Source: Coptis chinensis (Eukaryota > Streptophyta > Magnoliopsida > Ranunculales > Ranunculaceae). From it: DNA of 64,000 nucleotides. The notes beneath the pieces are model-generated. The model was not told the origin of the DNA, searched no databases, and saw nothing but the letters and a program-made list of their open reading frames with translations. A program made the translations under genes and the position numbers. This document shows positions 47,481 to 59,706 of the stretch, in pieces. Where the stretch lies: NCBI GenBank assembly GCA_015680905.1, contig CM027384.1, positions 78,773,501 through 78,837,500 on the forward strand. The letters are read 5' to 3'. The stretch's first letter is position 1. Each line of letters starts with the position of its first letter.

Positions 47481-47659
47481 TGTTGCGTTTCGATCAAAAC
47501 TAAAATTGGTCTGCTGAAGAAGACGAAGAAAACGGAGACAACTGGAAAGAATATGACAGAGAGGTGCCAGAAACAGATATGTTAGTATTTTTTTATAAGT
47601 TATCGTAAAATTTTGGTTAAGTCTGAAAGACTGACGAAAAATTTATTCTTGTCGTCGCA

Positions 47660-48050
47660 GGTTGATATGGCGGAATTACGAGCAAAATATAGTTACAAAG
47701 AGTCGACGGAGAAAAGTTTCACGCAGAAAGATGTCAAGTAATGTCGTAGAAGAAATTAAATAATGAAGCTGTCGGAAAGTTTAACTCGGAAAGTTGTACT
47801 CAGAAAGATCGGCACAAGGCCTTAGAAAAAATAAGGAAGATGAAGAAAGGTTTTGCTCAGGGTGATCACGCCACAATGCCGTAGAAGAAATAAAGAAGTC
47901 GGAGAAAATTTTCGCTCAGAAAAATTGATGAAAAATGTCTCTCGAAATATCGCCCAATGCCTTAGAAGCCGAATGGAAAGTTTCGTTGAGAAAGAGCGCA
48001 ATGCCTTAGAAAAAATAATGAATCACGAAAGATAATTAACCGAAAGTGCT
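47660..48050. repeat. Degenerate tandem repeats (AATGCC(T/G)TAGAA type)
   Basis: Loosely periodic (about 60-90 bp) motifs: GTCGTAGAAGAAAT, GGCCTTAGAAAAAATAA, TGCCGTAGAAGAAAT, TGCCTTAGAAGCC, TGCCTTAGAAAAAATAA, each near a CGGA(A/G)AAnnTT and CAGAAAGAT-like stretch. Old minisatellite in the non-coding 3' part of the retroelement. Confidence 0.55.
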
Positions 48051-48350
48051 AAGCGGGTTTAATGCAGATTTTGAAGAAGAAAATGAAGATTTAATTGAGC
48101 GATCGTAAAGATAATTGACAGACAATTGATTAGGTAATTGTGTGAATGTAATACCATAGAGCTAAAACTTCTTTTGATGAAAAATAAATAAAAATAAAGT
48201 ATCGTTTGCTATTGAATGTTGTTGTTGTGATAGATAACATACCGTGGAAAACCGACAATGTTGTTGATTTATATAGTTGAAATGAAATAGAACGAGATGC
48301 CCCCCGTGAGAAAAACGCCCCAATGCATACTTAACTTTGCAAAATTAGGC

Positions 48351-48724
48351 TAAGCGAGCATAAAAGCGTTCAAACTTAGGTCGACAAAGCTAAACGTGGT
48401 AACCTCGTCGATTTTGCGGAACAATAGTAACGAACTAAGCGAGCGTAAAAGCGTTCAAACTTAGACTGGCGAAGTTAAAAGTAGTAACTTCGTCAGATTT
48501 TGTCGTAGCGATAGTAATGATTAAAAGCGTTCAAACTTAGATTGGCGAAGTTAAAAGTAGTAACTTCGTCAGATTTTGTCGTAGCGATAGTAATGATTAA
48601 GCGAGCGTAAAAAACGTTCAAACGTAAACTGACGAAGCTAAATGTGGTAACTTCGTCAGATTTTTTCGTAATGATAGTAATGAACTAAGCGAGCGTAAAA
48701 CGTTTAAACTTAAACTGACGAAAA
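48351..48724. repeat. 85-bp minisatellite, about 4.5 units
   Basis: Units start TAAGCGAGCGTAAAAGCGTT and contain GTTCAAACTTAG, GGCGAAG(C/T)TAAA, TAACTTCGTCAGATTTT and a GATAGTAATGA end. Starts: 48,351, 48,436, 48,522 (lacking the GCGAGCG piece), 48,598 and a partial at 48,686. Units 2 and 3 are nearly identical. Confidence 0.9.
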
Positions 48725-48749
48725 GATGACTGCAAAAGTGATGTGTCTT

Positions 48750-49060
48750 GACCCTTCGCTTATAACGGCGGCGGAGAGATAAGCCAATGAATCTGCATGA
48801 CGCATGTCATTTCGGGGTCTTTGAGTGATAGAGATGCTATCAAATTGTCGAAAGCAAGACTACGTATCAAACTAAGATAATCCGCCATACCATCTCTTTG
48901 CTTCAAAAGACCCACCAAACTGATTGGCAACAAGGCGAGAATCCGTGTATAACTGGAGCTTTCGCCCCCCCAGTGTCAAAGCTGTTCTCAAGGCACAAAT
49001 GGCAGCCTCATACTCGGCTTCGTTATTTGAAGCGGCGAAACTAAGTCGCATAGATTTCCC
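48750..49060 (-). pseudogene. Retroelement RNase H domain remnant
   Basis: The minus strand reads RLSFAASNNEAEYEAAICAL, RTALTLGGRKLQLYTDSRLV and NQFGG, the conserved NNEAEYEAL...L-VYSDS-LVVNQ core of Ty3-type RNase H. It lies downstream of the reverse transcriptase, as expected. Stops and shifts surround it. Confidence 0.75.
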
Positions 49061-49612
49061 AATCTTTTCTCCGCCGGTTTAACAAAAAATGCATCCAATT
49101 CCAAACCCATATTACTATGGGAGCCATCTTAGTAAACAATCCATAAGTTAATGGGATTAGGAATTGCGTTTTCATGTTGGTCTTAAATTAAGCCCCGCTT
49201 ATTGGCGCGAGAATGTCTTCCATAGATTCTTCTTAGCGCAAAAATCATCAATAGGAGAATCATTAATCGGAAAATCAACTATCAAAGAAGTCGAGCATGT
49301 CCTTTTTCAAGTAGTATGACCGCAAAAAGACAATGCTATATGCACTAAGATAACTTTCCCATTCGCTAATCAACTTGATTCCCATGCATCACGAAAAGAT
49401 CTTGCGTAAAGGGATTTTCAAGATAATTATGACCAACCTCCCCGAAGTATGGTTTCAATCGGCGACGAACAACAAATGCAAGTGCAATTTATTCCATCTT
49501 TGAATAACGAGACTCAGCTCGGTTAAAGTCTTATCGATAAAAAGATGGGTCTACCATCATCAATGAAAAGAACAAAGACTAACAAACGAGTTGTAGCTGC
49601 CGGTATATGCCA

Positions 49613-50330
49613 CTAGGTTGACCCGTTGAAGGACTTGTCAATATAGGAGGGCCGACCAAGTATTTCTCGATCTAGTTGTTGCAATGCCATCTCACAATCA
49701 ACGTTCCAAGTTGTCGCCCCTTTAAAGTCCGGAAGAAGGGATGACAACGATCGAATATTTAGAAATAAATCTATGAAGAGCGGCAAGCCGACCCGAAGTC
49801 GTTGAATTTCCATCTTCTTCTTTTTTTTGGTGATGGCATATCAATAACGGCACAGATCGATCGATTAGCCTCAATACCTCTACGAGTCATGAGAAATCCC
49901 AAAATTTTCCAGGAAGAGAGGCCAAAAGAATATTTGGCCGGATTGAGTTTCATGTTATACTTGTTAAGCCTATCAAAACAAGTTGAAGAACGAAAGATGA
50001 TCACCAAGATGTTTTGATTTAACGACTATATCATCAATATAAGCCTTCATTATTTTTCCCACCGATCGGAAAAATTGTATTGACAAGCTTTTGGTAGGTT
50101 GCACCGGCATTTTTCAGACCAAAGGCATAATAGTGTAGCAAAAAATGCCTTGATCGGTGATGAAGGCGGTGAACTCTTAGTCATCCACATTCAAAGATAT
50201 CTGGTAGTACCCTGAAGAAGCATCCATGAAAGATAGGCGTTGGAAGCCCGAAGTGGCGTTCACCAGTTCGGAAATTCGTGGCAACGGATACGGATGAATC
50301 GGACAAGCTCCGTTAAGGTTCAGATGACCT
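49613..50330 (-). pseudogene. Retroelement reverse transcriptase remnant
   Basis: The minus strand reads RLSFMDASSGYYQISLNVDD, a stop, EFTAFITDQGIFCYTIMP, FGLKNAGATYQKLVNTIF, then the catalytic AYIDDIVVKSK (YIDD at about 50,041-50,030), LNKYNMKLNPAKYSFGLSSW, KILGFLMTRRGIEAN and the thumb/connection start near 49,800. This is a Ty3/gypsy reverse transcriptase. One stop near 50,180 and several frame changes inactivate it. Confidence 0.85.
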
Positions 50331-50614
50331 TTATATGAGTGGGAAGTTACATTAAAGGGACTTCGTGCTAAGTGGGGTGAAATCCATTTTATCTAGAAGA
50401 TTTAAATGCATTGCAGGCAGCCCCGGTCGAGCTTATGTGGAAAATGACACCGCCATTACCTCTTACAAGAGTTAGAGATTTTAAAGCGGTACACACGCGT
50501 TGGTCCGATTGAGATTGTCTTTTTTTTGTGTAACCAACCTATCTAGGTCGGTAGTTTGTCCGCGGGATTGTGGTCTTCCCTCTAGTTGCTTATGTAACAC
50601 CTTCCTTCCCCGTC

Positions 50615-50860
50615 GGTCGGACCTATCTAGGATGGCGATTTTCCTCAAATTTATGTCGGTCGGCCTTCCCCGGCCGTCGGTCCAAATTGGATGAAGGTTT
50701 TCCTTATACTTTCTTCCGCGCCTTCTTTCCCCTGCCGGTCGGACCTATCTAGGATGGCAATTTTCCTCAAATTTATGAGGTCGGCCTTCCTGTTAGGTCG
50801 GTCCGATCGGGATGAAGGTTTTCCTTATACTTTCTTCCGTGGCGCCTTCTTCCCGAGGCA
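50615..50860. repeat. 122-bp tandem repeat, two units
   Basis: GGTCGGACCTATCTAGGATGGC-ATTTTCCTCAAATTTATG, a GTCGGCCTTCC block and GATGAAGGTTTTCCTTATAC occur at 50,615 and again at 50,737. A more distant relative (51,370-51,560) and its partner (50,400-50,570) share CCCCGGTCG, TATGTGGA-AA, GAGTTAGAGAT and AGGCGGTAG-like blocks. These lie between Gag and reverse transcriptase where protease should be. Confidence 0.8.
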
Positions 50861-51025
50861 TTTGTACCACCGTTTGCTTATGTAGCGGCGGCGGTCTTCG
50901 CGCCTTCCTAACATAGTAACAAAGTGCGAACTTTTGTCACATTGTTGCTTGATGTTCAAAAGTGAGTCGACATCCTTTGGCGCCTTTGCAATTGTGTGGA
51001 AAAACGATTAACAAACCGATTTTTT

Positions 51026-51360
51026 CTAGTTCATTGAATTGGTGAATTGATCTTGAAGGCAACTCACTAAACCAAATAATCTTTCTCCTTTTAGAGTTGA
51101 TGGAAAGAGCTTACATATGAAGCGGACCATCTCCACCCCATAACACCAACTTATTTTTGAATGATAGAACATGCAAGCCGGGATCTCCTTCCGACTCATC
51201 ATAAAGTTCAAAATCAGGTTGTTTGAAGTCGGGATGGTGGTAAGCTTCTTGAATGTCGAGCGAAAACTTATCAAGTACGCCATCATTGACTGTTAAGTTT
51301 TTCATTCTTACATCCCTTGACTCTCTATCGTTAAATTCTTTTGCAATCAACTCTTTCAAC
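51026..51360 (-). pseudogene. Retroelement Gag capsid remnant
   Basis: The minus strand reads HHPDFKQPDFELYDESEGDP, GLHVLSFKNKLVLWGGD and, in the next frame, LFPSTLKGERLFG and QDQFTNSMN. This matches the F-LYDG-GDP--H---F---M---G and FP-SLKG-A--WF--L motifs of Ty3 Gag proteins. At least one frameshift near 51,120. Confidence 0.75.
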
Positions 51361-51880
51361 TGTTGTTCTGTTAGAGTTAAAGTATTGGCTCGAACAACTG
51401 GACGCCCCCGGTCGTGCCCATGTGGAGAAGGATACCTTCCATTATCTCTTATTGGAGTTAGAGATCTTTGGCGTATGCATCGACGATCGACTCCGACCGG
51501 GTGATTGTCTTTGTCAATCCCTCGTAACCAGCCCGTCTAGGCGGTAGTCACCCTTGGCGGGGTGGTCGGTATATATTATACCGCTTCTCCATGTTTGGTT
51601 GCTCTTTGTGCGGGATGCCCGCCCCCCAGTCATGTCGAACATATCTCGGACGGCAGTCTTCCCTGGAATTGCTTCTCAGAGGTAAATCTTCCCTTTGAGA
51701 TCGGACATGTCTAGGGTAGTAGTTATCCCTGCCAATACGATTCTCCCCATAAGTACGGGTAATAGGGTCATTACTCTTAAAGCACGCACTGGTTGATTGT
51801 GCTTGAGAAATAACACATTGTTAAGGACGATGAAGTGGATCATCAAGACGGTCCCATACACTGGAATGGCCTGCGTCCCT

Positions 51881-52372
51881 TCATGGTCGCCTTGATGTTG
51901 TTGAATTTGCAGCATCGTCCACCGGCCTTTGCCTCTTTGCCAACTTCCTTCTCAAGTTCCTATTTAAATTTTTGACTCGTCGTAACTCACGCTCAACCGT
52001 ATTAGGGGTGAATTGGCTGTTACTATCACCTTTTCCGTTAGTTGGTCTGAGAGTAGTGTCCACGTCCATATCTATGTCAACTGAAGGATCGACATAGACA
52101 GACGGCGGACCGCAGGGAGGATTACTGACTTGTCGATTTTCTTGTTGCAAGGTTGTTAGGGTTGGTGTTGGCGGTTGTGCGACTTTTATGCGATGGGCGG
52201 AGGCGGTTCTGCTTGCTGCCGCTCTGATCGGATGTTGAGAATTGATCCTACCACTAGGATCAACTTGATTGTTCAATGGTTCTTGCATTGGCCGATTTGA
52301 ATTTCGAGGGTTGCGAGTATTATTAGCAGGAGGAATATGTCGACTATTTGGTCTACTTCTTGTGCTTACCAT
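51881..52372 (-). pseudogene. Retroelement Gag N-terminus
   Basis: A 163-residue frame starting MVSTRSRPNSRHIPP just downstream (minus strand) of the 5' LTR and candidate primer-binding site. Proline-, arginine- and asparagine-rich and disordered, with a basic coiled segment near the end (ERELRRVKNLNRNLRRKLAK). The frame then stops, before the capsid-like part. No further frame is recognised at 51,560-51,880. Confidence 0.7.
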
Positions 52373-52427
52373 CTTGATTGTTTAACGTGATAATGAATTC
52401 TAAATTCCCCACGACGGGCGCCAATTA

Positions 52428-52901
52428 TGTTTCGGCAAGAAACCGCTTCAACACAACGAGAGCAATGGTAAAGAACGCACTAAGAAACAAAGGAATTTGA
52501 TGTTGGGGGGAGATGAAACTGAACCAAATAATGGCTACCTACGTACCCAAGATCTATTATCTAGGGATCAAGTTTCAACGTAGTTCCTTATGAAAAATAA
52601 TGTAGTATTTATATAGGTAGAGTAGAGAGTCCTTGTAGCTCAAGTAATCTTGTAGCTTGAGTAATTGTGATAGAATATAACTGTCAACTGATAATTATCT
52701 TTTTGATAAGAAATGAATCTGGACATAAATCAATACATTAGTGGCAAACCATGTGGCTAAGGTTCAGCCTTAGACACATGAGTTAATGGGCCTGTACTTT
52801 GATCCATGATATTGCGAATTGGGGTTTAGCCTTGTTGATTAAACGAATAAAGTGGAGACTCCTACCAATGGACGTTTGCCACGTAGGTGGGGGTCGAAAC
52901 A
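52428..52901 (-). repeat. 5' LTR (474 bp)
   Basis: TGTTTCGGCA...GTCGAAACA. It retains the inverted tips TGTTTCG/CGAAACA exactly, and lacks the 12-bp duplication seen in the other LTR. Confidence 0.93.
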
Positions 52902-52906
52902 CTACT

Positions 52907-53176
52907 CATAGCTATGCCAATATCGGCAACATTCCCAACAATCATCGCAAAATTACATAATAAATTTTGGATCATATAAAAAAAACCATGCTAAAAGAAA
53001 TAATACCACTCCCAAACAATTCGGGAAGGTGGGATTAACACTAAAATCAACGCATAATTTGAAAAGAACCAAATTATATTCAAATTCAAATTCAAATACA
53101 ATTAACTACCGAATTCAAATTTAACTACTGAATTCAAAATCTTGACATCCGAACTAATAAAAACAATAAAAACATA
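52907..53176. other. Short spacer left of the split pseudogene
   Basis: AT-rich, with three short AATTCAAAT-type repeats at about 53,085-53,135. No gene. Confidence 0.5.
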
Positions 53177-53257
53177 TCAATCAATCAACTCCCTAAACCA
53201 TTTGCTACTGTTTGAAGATGGAGCATGAGATGAAGATGAGGCCTGAGCGCCCGATGG

Positions 53258-56178
53258 TGTCACAGCCCGAATTTCTAAACAATAACAAAGTGAATATTTG
53301 AAATATAAATATCTCAAACATCACTAGGTTCACTTGTTTAAAAACCCAGACTATGACGGAGGATACTACACATACAAACCCTAATAGCCATGTCATAAAA
53401 GAAACAACTTAAATTAAAATAATCCCAATAATTATCCGCCATTGCTTTATTAAGATATCATCCGTCCAAATAAAACATCAAACAAACTCTCAATATAAAA
53501 TTCCTCACTACCATGTTCTCATGCCATGCAAAAGGTAAACTACGTTATTACATTTTTCCAATAAAGAATCAGACCTAAAAGAAAACTAACGGACTGCTCC
53601 AGGCACGAATCCCAATCACACGCCGCGGTTCCACTGCCTTCCACCTATGTTCCCAAGAACACACCCACGTTGCCAAAACAAAGCAAACATGGGTCAGCAA
53701 AATGGAATTTGCTGGTATGAGTAGACTAACCACATATAAACCTTTAAAATATTTTCTTATCCAACTAACACTTTAACTCTTTCATAACCTAATCATTCTC
53801 AGCTGGGAAGAAAGGTAGTTCCGTCATCTCAATCGGCATAGTTTCTTCCCAAGCAAAACTTGCATTATATTAACTCATTTTAATAACTCGTTTTAATACC
53901 TAAAAACTTGAATTAATACTTACCAATATCCATTGCTGTATAAGGGTAGGACCGCGTTCCTACACAAAATATTATTAAGTTCTACCCTCCTGCAAAAGAA
54001 AGTTAGAAATTGTATATAACATATGTAGATATCCTATATGTATTCAAAAGTAAACCCAAGCACGCTCGCATAATCAAATCAATTTCTCTTATCAATTAAT
54101 CAATTACTTTTCTTATACACCCACCCTTTAGTACCTACTCCACGATTTGCACTCCACACATTTGCCAAATCACACATTCCCTGTGCCTCTCTCCCCTCCG
54201 AATACCACAATATCATAGCCATCTCTCGGGCTTTCATACACATATTTCACAGCCTCTTTGGGCACAAAACTTCGGTCATTCATGGCACATTCAATGAACA
54301 CCTTAGGTCATTCCCGCCACATTCAAGGAATACCTATCATATCACTAACGAGCCATTCATGGCACATTCAATGAATGCCCCGGTCATTCCCTCGCCACAT
54401 TCAAGGAATACCCAATCCTACATTCCTGTACACTTTAAGGAATACAACTAACCCGCAAGGCGAGTACCTTAGTTCCTCTTTAGGGCAGTCCAAACCATCT
54501 GGTCATTCATGGCACATTCAATGAATACCCTTATATAACGCTAACGGGCCATTTATGGCACATTCAATAAATGCCCACCTAACATATGACTTCATCAGTC
54601 ATAAAACTCAATTCCAAAACTTGAGGCGTGGAGAGTTCTAAAAGGGTGCGGTAAATTTTGTTTACGCATTATTAAACTTTATTGTATATATTATTTCAGA
54701 GAACGAAGGAATATCTTGATTCAAGTATTTTTGGTTTACGCGTTATTAATTTCATGGATGTATAAGTGTCATAACGTTGTGTATCGTAAAAGACTGGAAA
54801 ATCACAAAGCAGTAAATACACGTACACAAGTATATTTATAAAGGTCCTAGCCTAAGTCAAACATGTTAATAGTCCTAGACTTATTCTAATAGATCGAATC
54901 ATAATTTTAGGAAAAAGTCAAATTTTTGGGTCAACTGGTCAAAGTCAACCCTGGTCAAAGTCAAAGTCAAAGTCCACTCTGGTCAACAGTCAAAGTCAGC
55001 CATCCCCAAACTCTTCTAACCCAAAGTCTAAGGCCCATAGTCTAAACTTAAGCCCAAAATTAAAATCCAAAGGTTAAAACATATGAGCCCATCACGATTT
55101 GGCCCAAGCCCAAATCGAGTTGCACTGTTCATCTCCTTCCTCAAACAAAACTTCCACCAGCGGCCTCCACCACCGATGCAAACACCACCGCCATCGATGA
55201 CTAAAACAAACCCAGCGGTTTTCATCCCCACAAAAACCCCTACCTACCCATACCATCAAATCATGATTCTATTATACTGAAAAAACGCGACCTACGCCAT
55301 TAACACACTCTGTAAAGCTCCAATTGTCCCCTCTCTAGCACCCAATCCACCACCAACACATTCACCTCAACTCAACAACAATTTCTCAACAAAATCATTC
55401 ACAACTAACATTCAAACAACACCAAAAATTAGGACGGTTTGGGGTCTTGGTTGGATGCCATTAATGGCTGTTTCAAAGCTTCCCCTCACCCAATCAACCC
55501 AAACACCAATTCAATACCCAACTCTTCACTACCACAACCAAACATCATCAATAAACATTCAAATTTAACAGTTCAACATCACCACAAATCAAATAAAAAC
55601 ATACTTCAAACACAAAAAAAAAAAGAACGGTTTGGTGCTGATGGCGACACCATTGACCACCGGTGTCCAGACTTCAACAACTCAATGCTAGAATTCGTCC
55701 TAGTTTTATTTACTGTATTGTTTCACAAATTTTGTAGCTAACAGCCGACAGAGTTGACAATATCGCAATTAGAGAAAACGGCATTACTGATATGATTAAT
55801 AGAAACCAATAAAAGAAATATAACATATTATGACTACTCACCGTTTATAAACCGATGAGAAAAACCCGAAAACCCGATGTCTACTGTCACGCGAAAAGAT
55901 TATCTTCCTCGTTCCAAACCTTTTCAGTAAAACTCTCCTATTTTTTTTTATAATAAACCATCGCTGTGTTTTCCCCCTAGAAACTCTCGTGAGAAAACTC
56001 TATTTTTTCTAGTTTTTAAAACCTCCCCGAAAAACAAGGGTTTTAAACTTATCTACTTACTTACGGGCTTTTATCCGAAACTATTGGATATCCTATCTCT
56101 ATTTTATCTATTTACATTATTATTAATATTAATATTAATATTATTATAGGAAAAGCAATTAAAAGACGGGGTGTTATA
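53258..56178. mobile_element. Solo-LTR-like insertion 1 (2,921 bp)
   Basis: Ends TGTCACAGCCCG and CGGGGTGTTATA, flanked by an exact 5-bp duplication, GATGG, at 53,253-53,257 and 56,179-56,183. No coding domains. It shares its ends and most interior blocks (GACTATGACGG, GCCGCGGTTCCACTGCCTTC, GGGTAGGACC-CGT-CCTACAC, GAGGCGTGGAGAGTTC) with insertion 2. Such long LTRs with TGT(C/A)ACA-CCC...GGGTGTTA ends are typical of some Ty3 chromovirus lineages; a solo LTR left by recombination is the simplest reading. Confidence 0.8.
54265..54590. repeat. Tandem-like repeats (CATTCATGGCACATTCAATGAA)
   Basis: At least six related units: (G/C)CATT(C/T)ATGGCACATTCAATGAA alternating with GGTCATTCCCnCCACATTCAAGGAATACC. 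Insertion 2 keeps only about two units (58,028-58,105), which explains part of the length difference. Confidence 0.8.
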
Positions 56179-57133
56179 GATGGGTCCGAGCCATCCGTCC
56201 TTCGGCGACGATGCTCGTGCCTCACAGATGCCTCCTCAGAAGAAGAACCCCCCTGGGGTGGTAAGCGTTCAAGCATATCTTCTCGGAACTTGCGCTGTGC
56301 ATCTATCTCTGCCTTCATCTGTTCCCAACGCTCATCCTCGCACTGGGAACGAGTCTCATAGTTACGATGTATGGCAGTCTGGCGAGTCCGAAGGTCTTTA
56401 CAAATTGTATTAAGAGAACGCATGCCACAATGAAGCACCGACATGCGTTTTGCATCAGACGTACACCTCTCCAAGGCATCAGCATCAAAACATGTCGTGT
56501 CCTCCTCATCCTCTGAGTCAGTCTCTTCCACTACCCTTTCTCCAGACAGCCTCCAAACCTTCTGAACACAGTCCGTATACACAATGACATTCATATGCAA
56601 CTTAATCATAAACGCTCAATTTTCAGAGTTGCTCTCAAACTCATCATGATCTTTGTTATCAAAACAGGGAGAGGTGCAATACTCTTCCCAACTCCCCTAA
56701 TCATATTAATAAAAAACTCGAGAATACAGAATTCATACTTCCGCTCTTGGAGTATCCATAGAACGTGAAGACAGTTCAGACTGATGTCACTGACCTTCTC
56801 TTTTCTAGTGACATTCCTACCAATCCACTAAGCTACAGCCAGCTGGTTGGTTCGCAGAGACGACTGGCGAACACAATGCAAGCTCGCATTATAGTTTCCC
56901 TAAAAAACCGTCTCGTTCATCAAAGGCTCGATCCCACCAAATTGGGATTCCTGCAATGTGGCGTCGAGATGGCGTCTAGGCGGAATGCCTAAAATCTCAG
57001 CTAGCAACCTCCTAGATACTTCTCTCCTCGTCCCAGCCACCTTAACAAAAATTCTATTCCCATCCAACTCCCTCTTCTTATAGAAGTGTTCCACCAAATC
57101 TGAGTGGTAGAAATCATCTGTCGAATACCACAA

Positions 57134-59706
57134 TGTCACAGCCCGATTTTCTAAACAATTACAAAGTGAATATTTGAAATATAAATATCTTAAACATCCC
57201 TATGTTCAATTGTCTAAAAACCCAGGCTATGACGGGGTGGATACAACTCATGCCAACACCGAAAACCCACATCATAACATAATTAACTTAACAACAAAAT
57301 ATCTCCATAATTTCTCAATTTCATCACTATATTAAAAGATTATCTTCCGTCCAAAAACCATCAAAACAAACTCTAAGAATAAAAGGTCTTCAACATTGTA
57401 TTCTCATGTCATATGAATATGCAACTACGTTATTACATACTTCCAAAAAGATCAGACCTATTAAAAATAAACTCCCGGACTGCTCCAGAAACAAATCCAA
57501 ATCAAATGCCGCGGTTCCACTGCCTTCCACCTATGTTCCCAAGAACACACCCACGTTGCCAAAACAAAGCAAACATGGGTCATCAAAATAGAATTTGCTG
57601 GTATGAGTAGACTAACCACATAAAAACAATATCATACTTTAATTATCCAAACAATCACTTTATATTTTCCCATAACTTAATCCTTTTCAGCTTGGAAGAC
57701 AGGTAGTTCCATCATTTCAACCGGCATAGTTTCTTCCCAAGCAAGACTTCCATTCTATTAACTCATTATCATAACTCGTTTTAATAACTAGGTAACTGAA
57801 TTAAAACTTACCGATATCCACTTCTGGATAAGGGTAGGACCACGTCCCTACACAAAATATTATTAAGTCCTACCCTCCTGCAAAAGAAAGTTAGTAATTT
57901 TATATAACATATGTACATATCCTATAGGTATGCAAATGCAAGTCCAAGCACACCCGTACAATCAATGAATACAACTAACCCGCAAGGCGAATACCTTAGT
58001 TCCTCTCTAGGGCAGTCCAAACAATCTAGTCATTCATGACACGTTCAATGAATACCCAATTATAATGCTAACGGGCCATTTATGGCACATTCAATAAATG
58101 CCCACCTATCACATGACATCTTCAGTCATAAGACTCATATCCAAAACTTGAGGCGTGGAGAGTTCTAAAAGGGTGCGGTAAATTTGTTTACGCATTATTG
58201 AACTTTATTGTATATATTATTTTAGAGAACTAAGGAGTATTTTGTTTCTTGTATTTTTGGTTTACGCGTTATTAATTTCATGGATGTATAAGTGTCATAG
58301 CACTGTATATAAAACTGAAATATCACATAGTATTTAATACACATACACACGTATATATAAAGGGTCTTAGCCTAAAGACAAGCATGCTAATAGCCCTAGA
58401 CCTATCCTAAAAGACCGAAACATAATCCGAGTTAAAAGTCAACTCTGGTCAACAGTCAAAGGGTTGATTGGTCAATAGCAGTCCACCGGTCTAGGGTCAA
58501 AGTCAACAGTCAACTCTGGTCAAAACCCCCAAAGATTAAGGCCCAAAGGGTTTAGTCTTTCCCAGGCCCAATCTAACATAACTTAAGCCCATAAAAGAAA
58601 TGAAATAAAAAAAAATCCACAATCCCACATACTAGCTCGGCCCAAGCTCACCTAAACAAGACCCACGAACAGTGGTCTTCTTCTTCTTCTTCCTCACTTC
58701 AGCAACGCCTCCACCACCACAACAGCCACCACTGGCCACCTATCTTCACTATGAACCCAGCGGTTTGATTCCTTTTGAAAACCCCTACCTACCTATACCA
58801 ACAAAACACGATTCCTTTATACTGAAGAAAACGGTATCGACGACATTAATGGTTTCTCTAGAGCTTCAACAGCCCCCAACCCACTACGAAATCAGCTCTC
58901 CAACAATCCACCTCAACCCAACAACAATCGCACAACAAAAGCCATACCAAACAATCATTCAAACACAAAAAAAACATGACGATTTGGTTCTGGTTTGAAC
59001 GCCATTAATGGCTGTTCAAACCTTCACAACACTCCTACTATAATCCCACCACCACCAATCATCTCGACGTTCACCACGCACAGTTTAACCATAATCCAAG
59101 AACAAAACAACGACAGTTCGAGCAGGACAAAAATTGTTAACACGCCCACACTCAAACAGAGAATCAACCATTCTACTGATACTAAAGACCTTGACGATAT
59201 ATATTAATAACTACATTGGTTAGTTAAATAATCAGATCCGAAATCACTAAAGTTTTTGTGTATCGATGTTTCGACAGTATAACAATATCCAGCATGGTTC
59301 GAGAATAACAAAACAAGACAGTATACAACTTGTATTCTCGACAGAAATCTAGTATAGTGCAGTATAGGTTGGAAGCCACCAGAAAATCTAATAGTTTAGT
59401 AAAAGTTAAAATATCTACTCACCTTTAGCGCGCTCCGACTATTAACCAGCTACCAGAAAAATCTTCCTTTTCTGTTGTCAGTAAAACCCCTTTTTTTTCT
59501 TTCCTCTTTGAAAAACTCTCGCTGTGTTTTTTTCCCACTCTCCGTGCAAACTCCTTTTTGTTTTAAAACCCCGCAAAAAACAAGGAAGGAGAGTTTATCT
59601 TTTAACCTACATGGTTTCCTATCCTTAACAAAAGTTTATCCTATTTTTTTTGTTTTACTTATTATTATTATTAGGAAAAATAAAAGAATAAAACACGGGT
59701 GTTATA
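57134..59706. mobile_element. Solo-LTR-like insertion 2 (2,573 bp)
   Basis: Same family as insertion 1: ends TGTCACAGCCCG and ACGGGTGTTATA, flanked by an exact 5-bp duplication, CACAA, at 57,129-57,133 and 59,707-59,711. Non-coding. The two copies differ by many substitutions and indels, so they are not the two LTRs of one young element. The differing duplications also show two separate insertions in the same orientation. Confidence 0.8.

Larger units (their letters stand above)
45387..52901 (-). mobile_element. Ty3/gypsy-type LTR retrotransposon, degenerate interior
   Basis: Two LTRs (45,387-45,872 and 52,428-52,901), both TGTTTCGG...AAACA, are flanked by an exact 5-bp duplication, CTACT, at 45,382-45,386 and 52,902-52,906. 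Coding is on the minus strand, so the right LTR is the 5' one. TGGCGCCCGTCGTGGGG just inside it is a candidate primer-binding site. Order from 5': Gag start (52,372), Gag capsid (51,360-51,026), reverse transcriptase (50,300-49,613), RNase H (about 49,060-48,750). No protease or integrase was recognised. Between RNase H and the 3' LTR lie minisatellites and an opposite-strand coding remnant. The interior has many stops, so it is non-autonomous. Confidence 0.9.

Noticed and set aside
55439-55741. 100-residue open frame within solo-LTR-like insertion 1
   Set aside because: Same low-complexity region as in insertion 2; not conserved between copies.
58672-59207. Open frames of 108 and 70 residues within solo-LTR-like insertion 2
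   Set aside because: Pro/Thr/Asn-rich composition from CCACCA/ACAACA sequence; the homologous region of insertion 1 does not keep the frame.
53258-59706. The two 2.6-2.9-kb repeats as LTRs of one retrotransposon
   Set aside because: Each has its own, different 5-bp duplication, the sequence between them is the interrupted host ORF, and they are too diverged.
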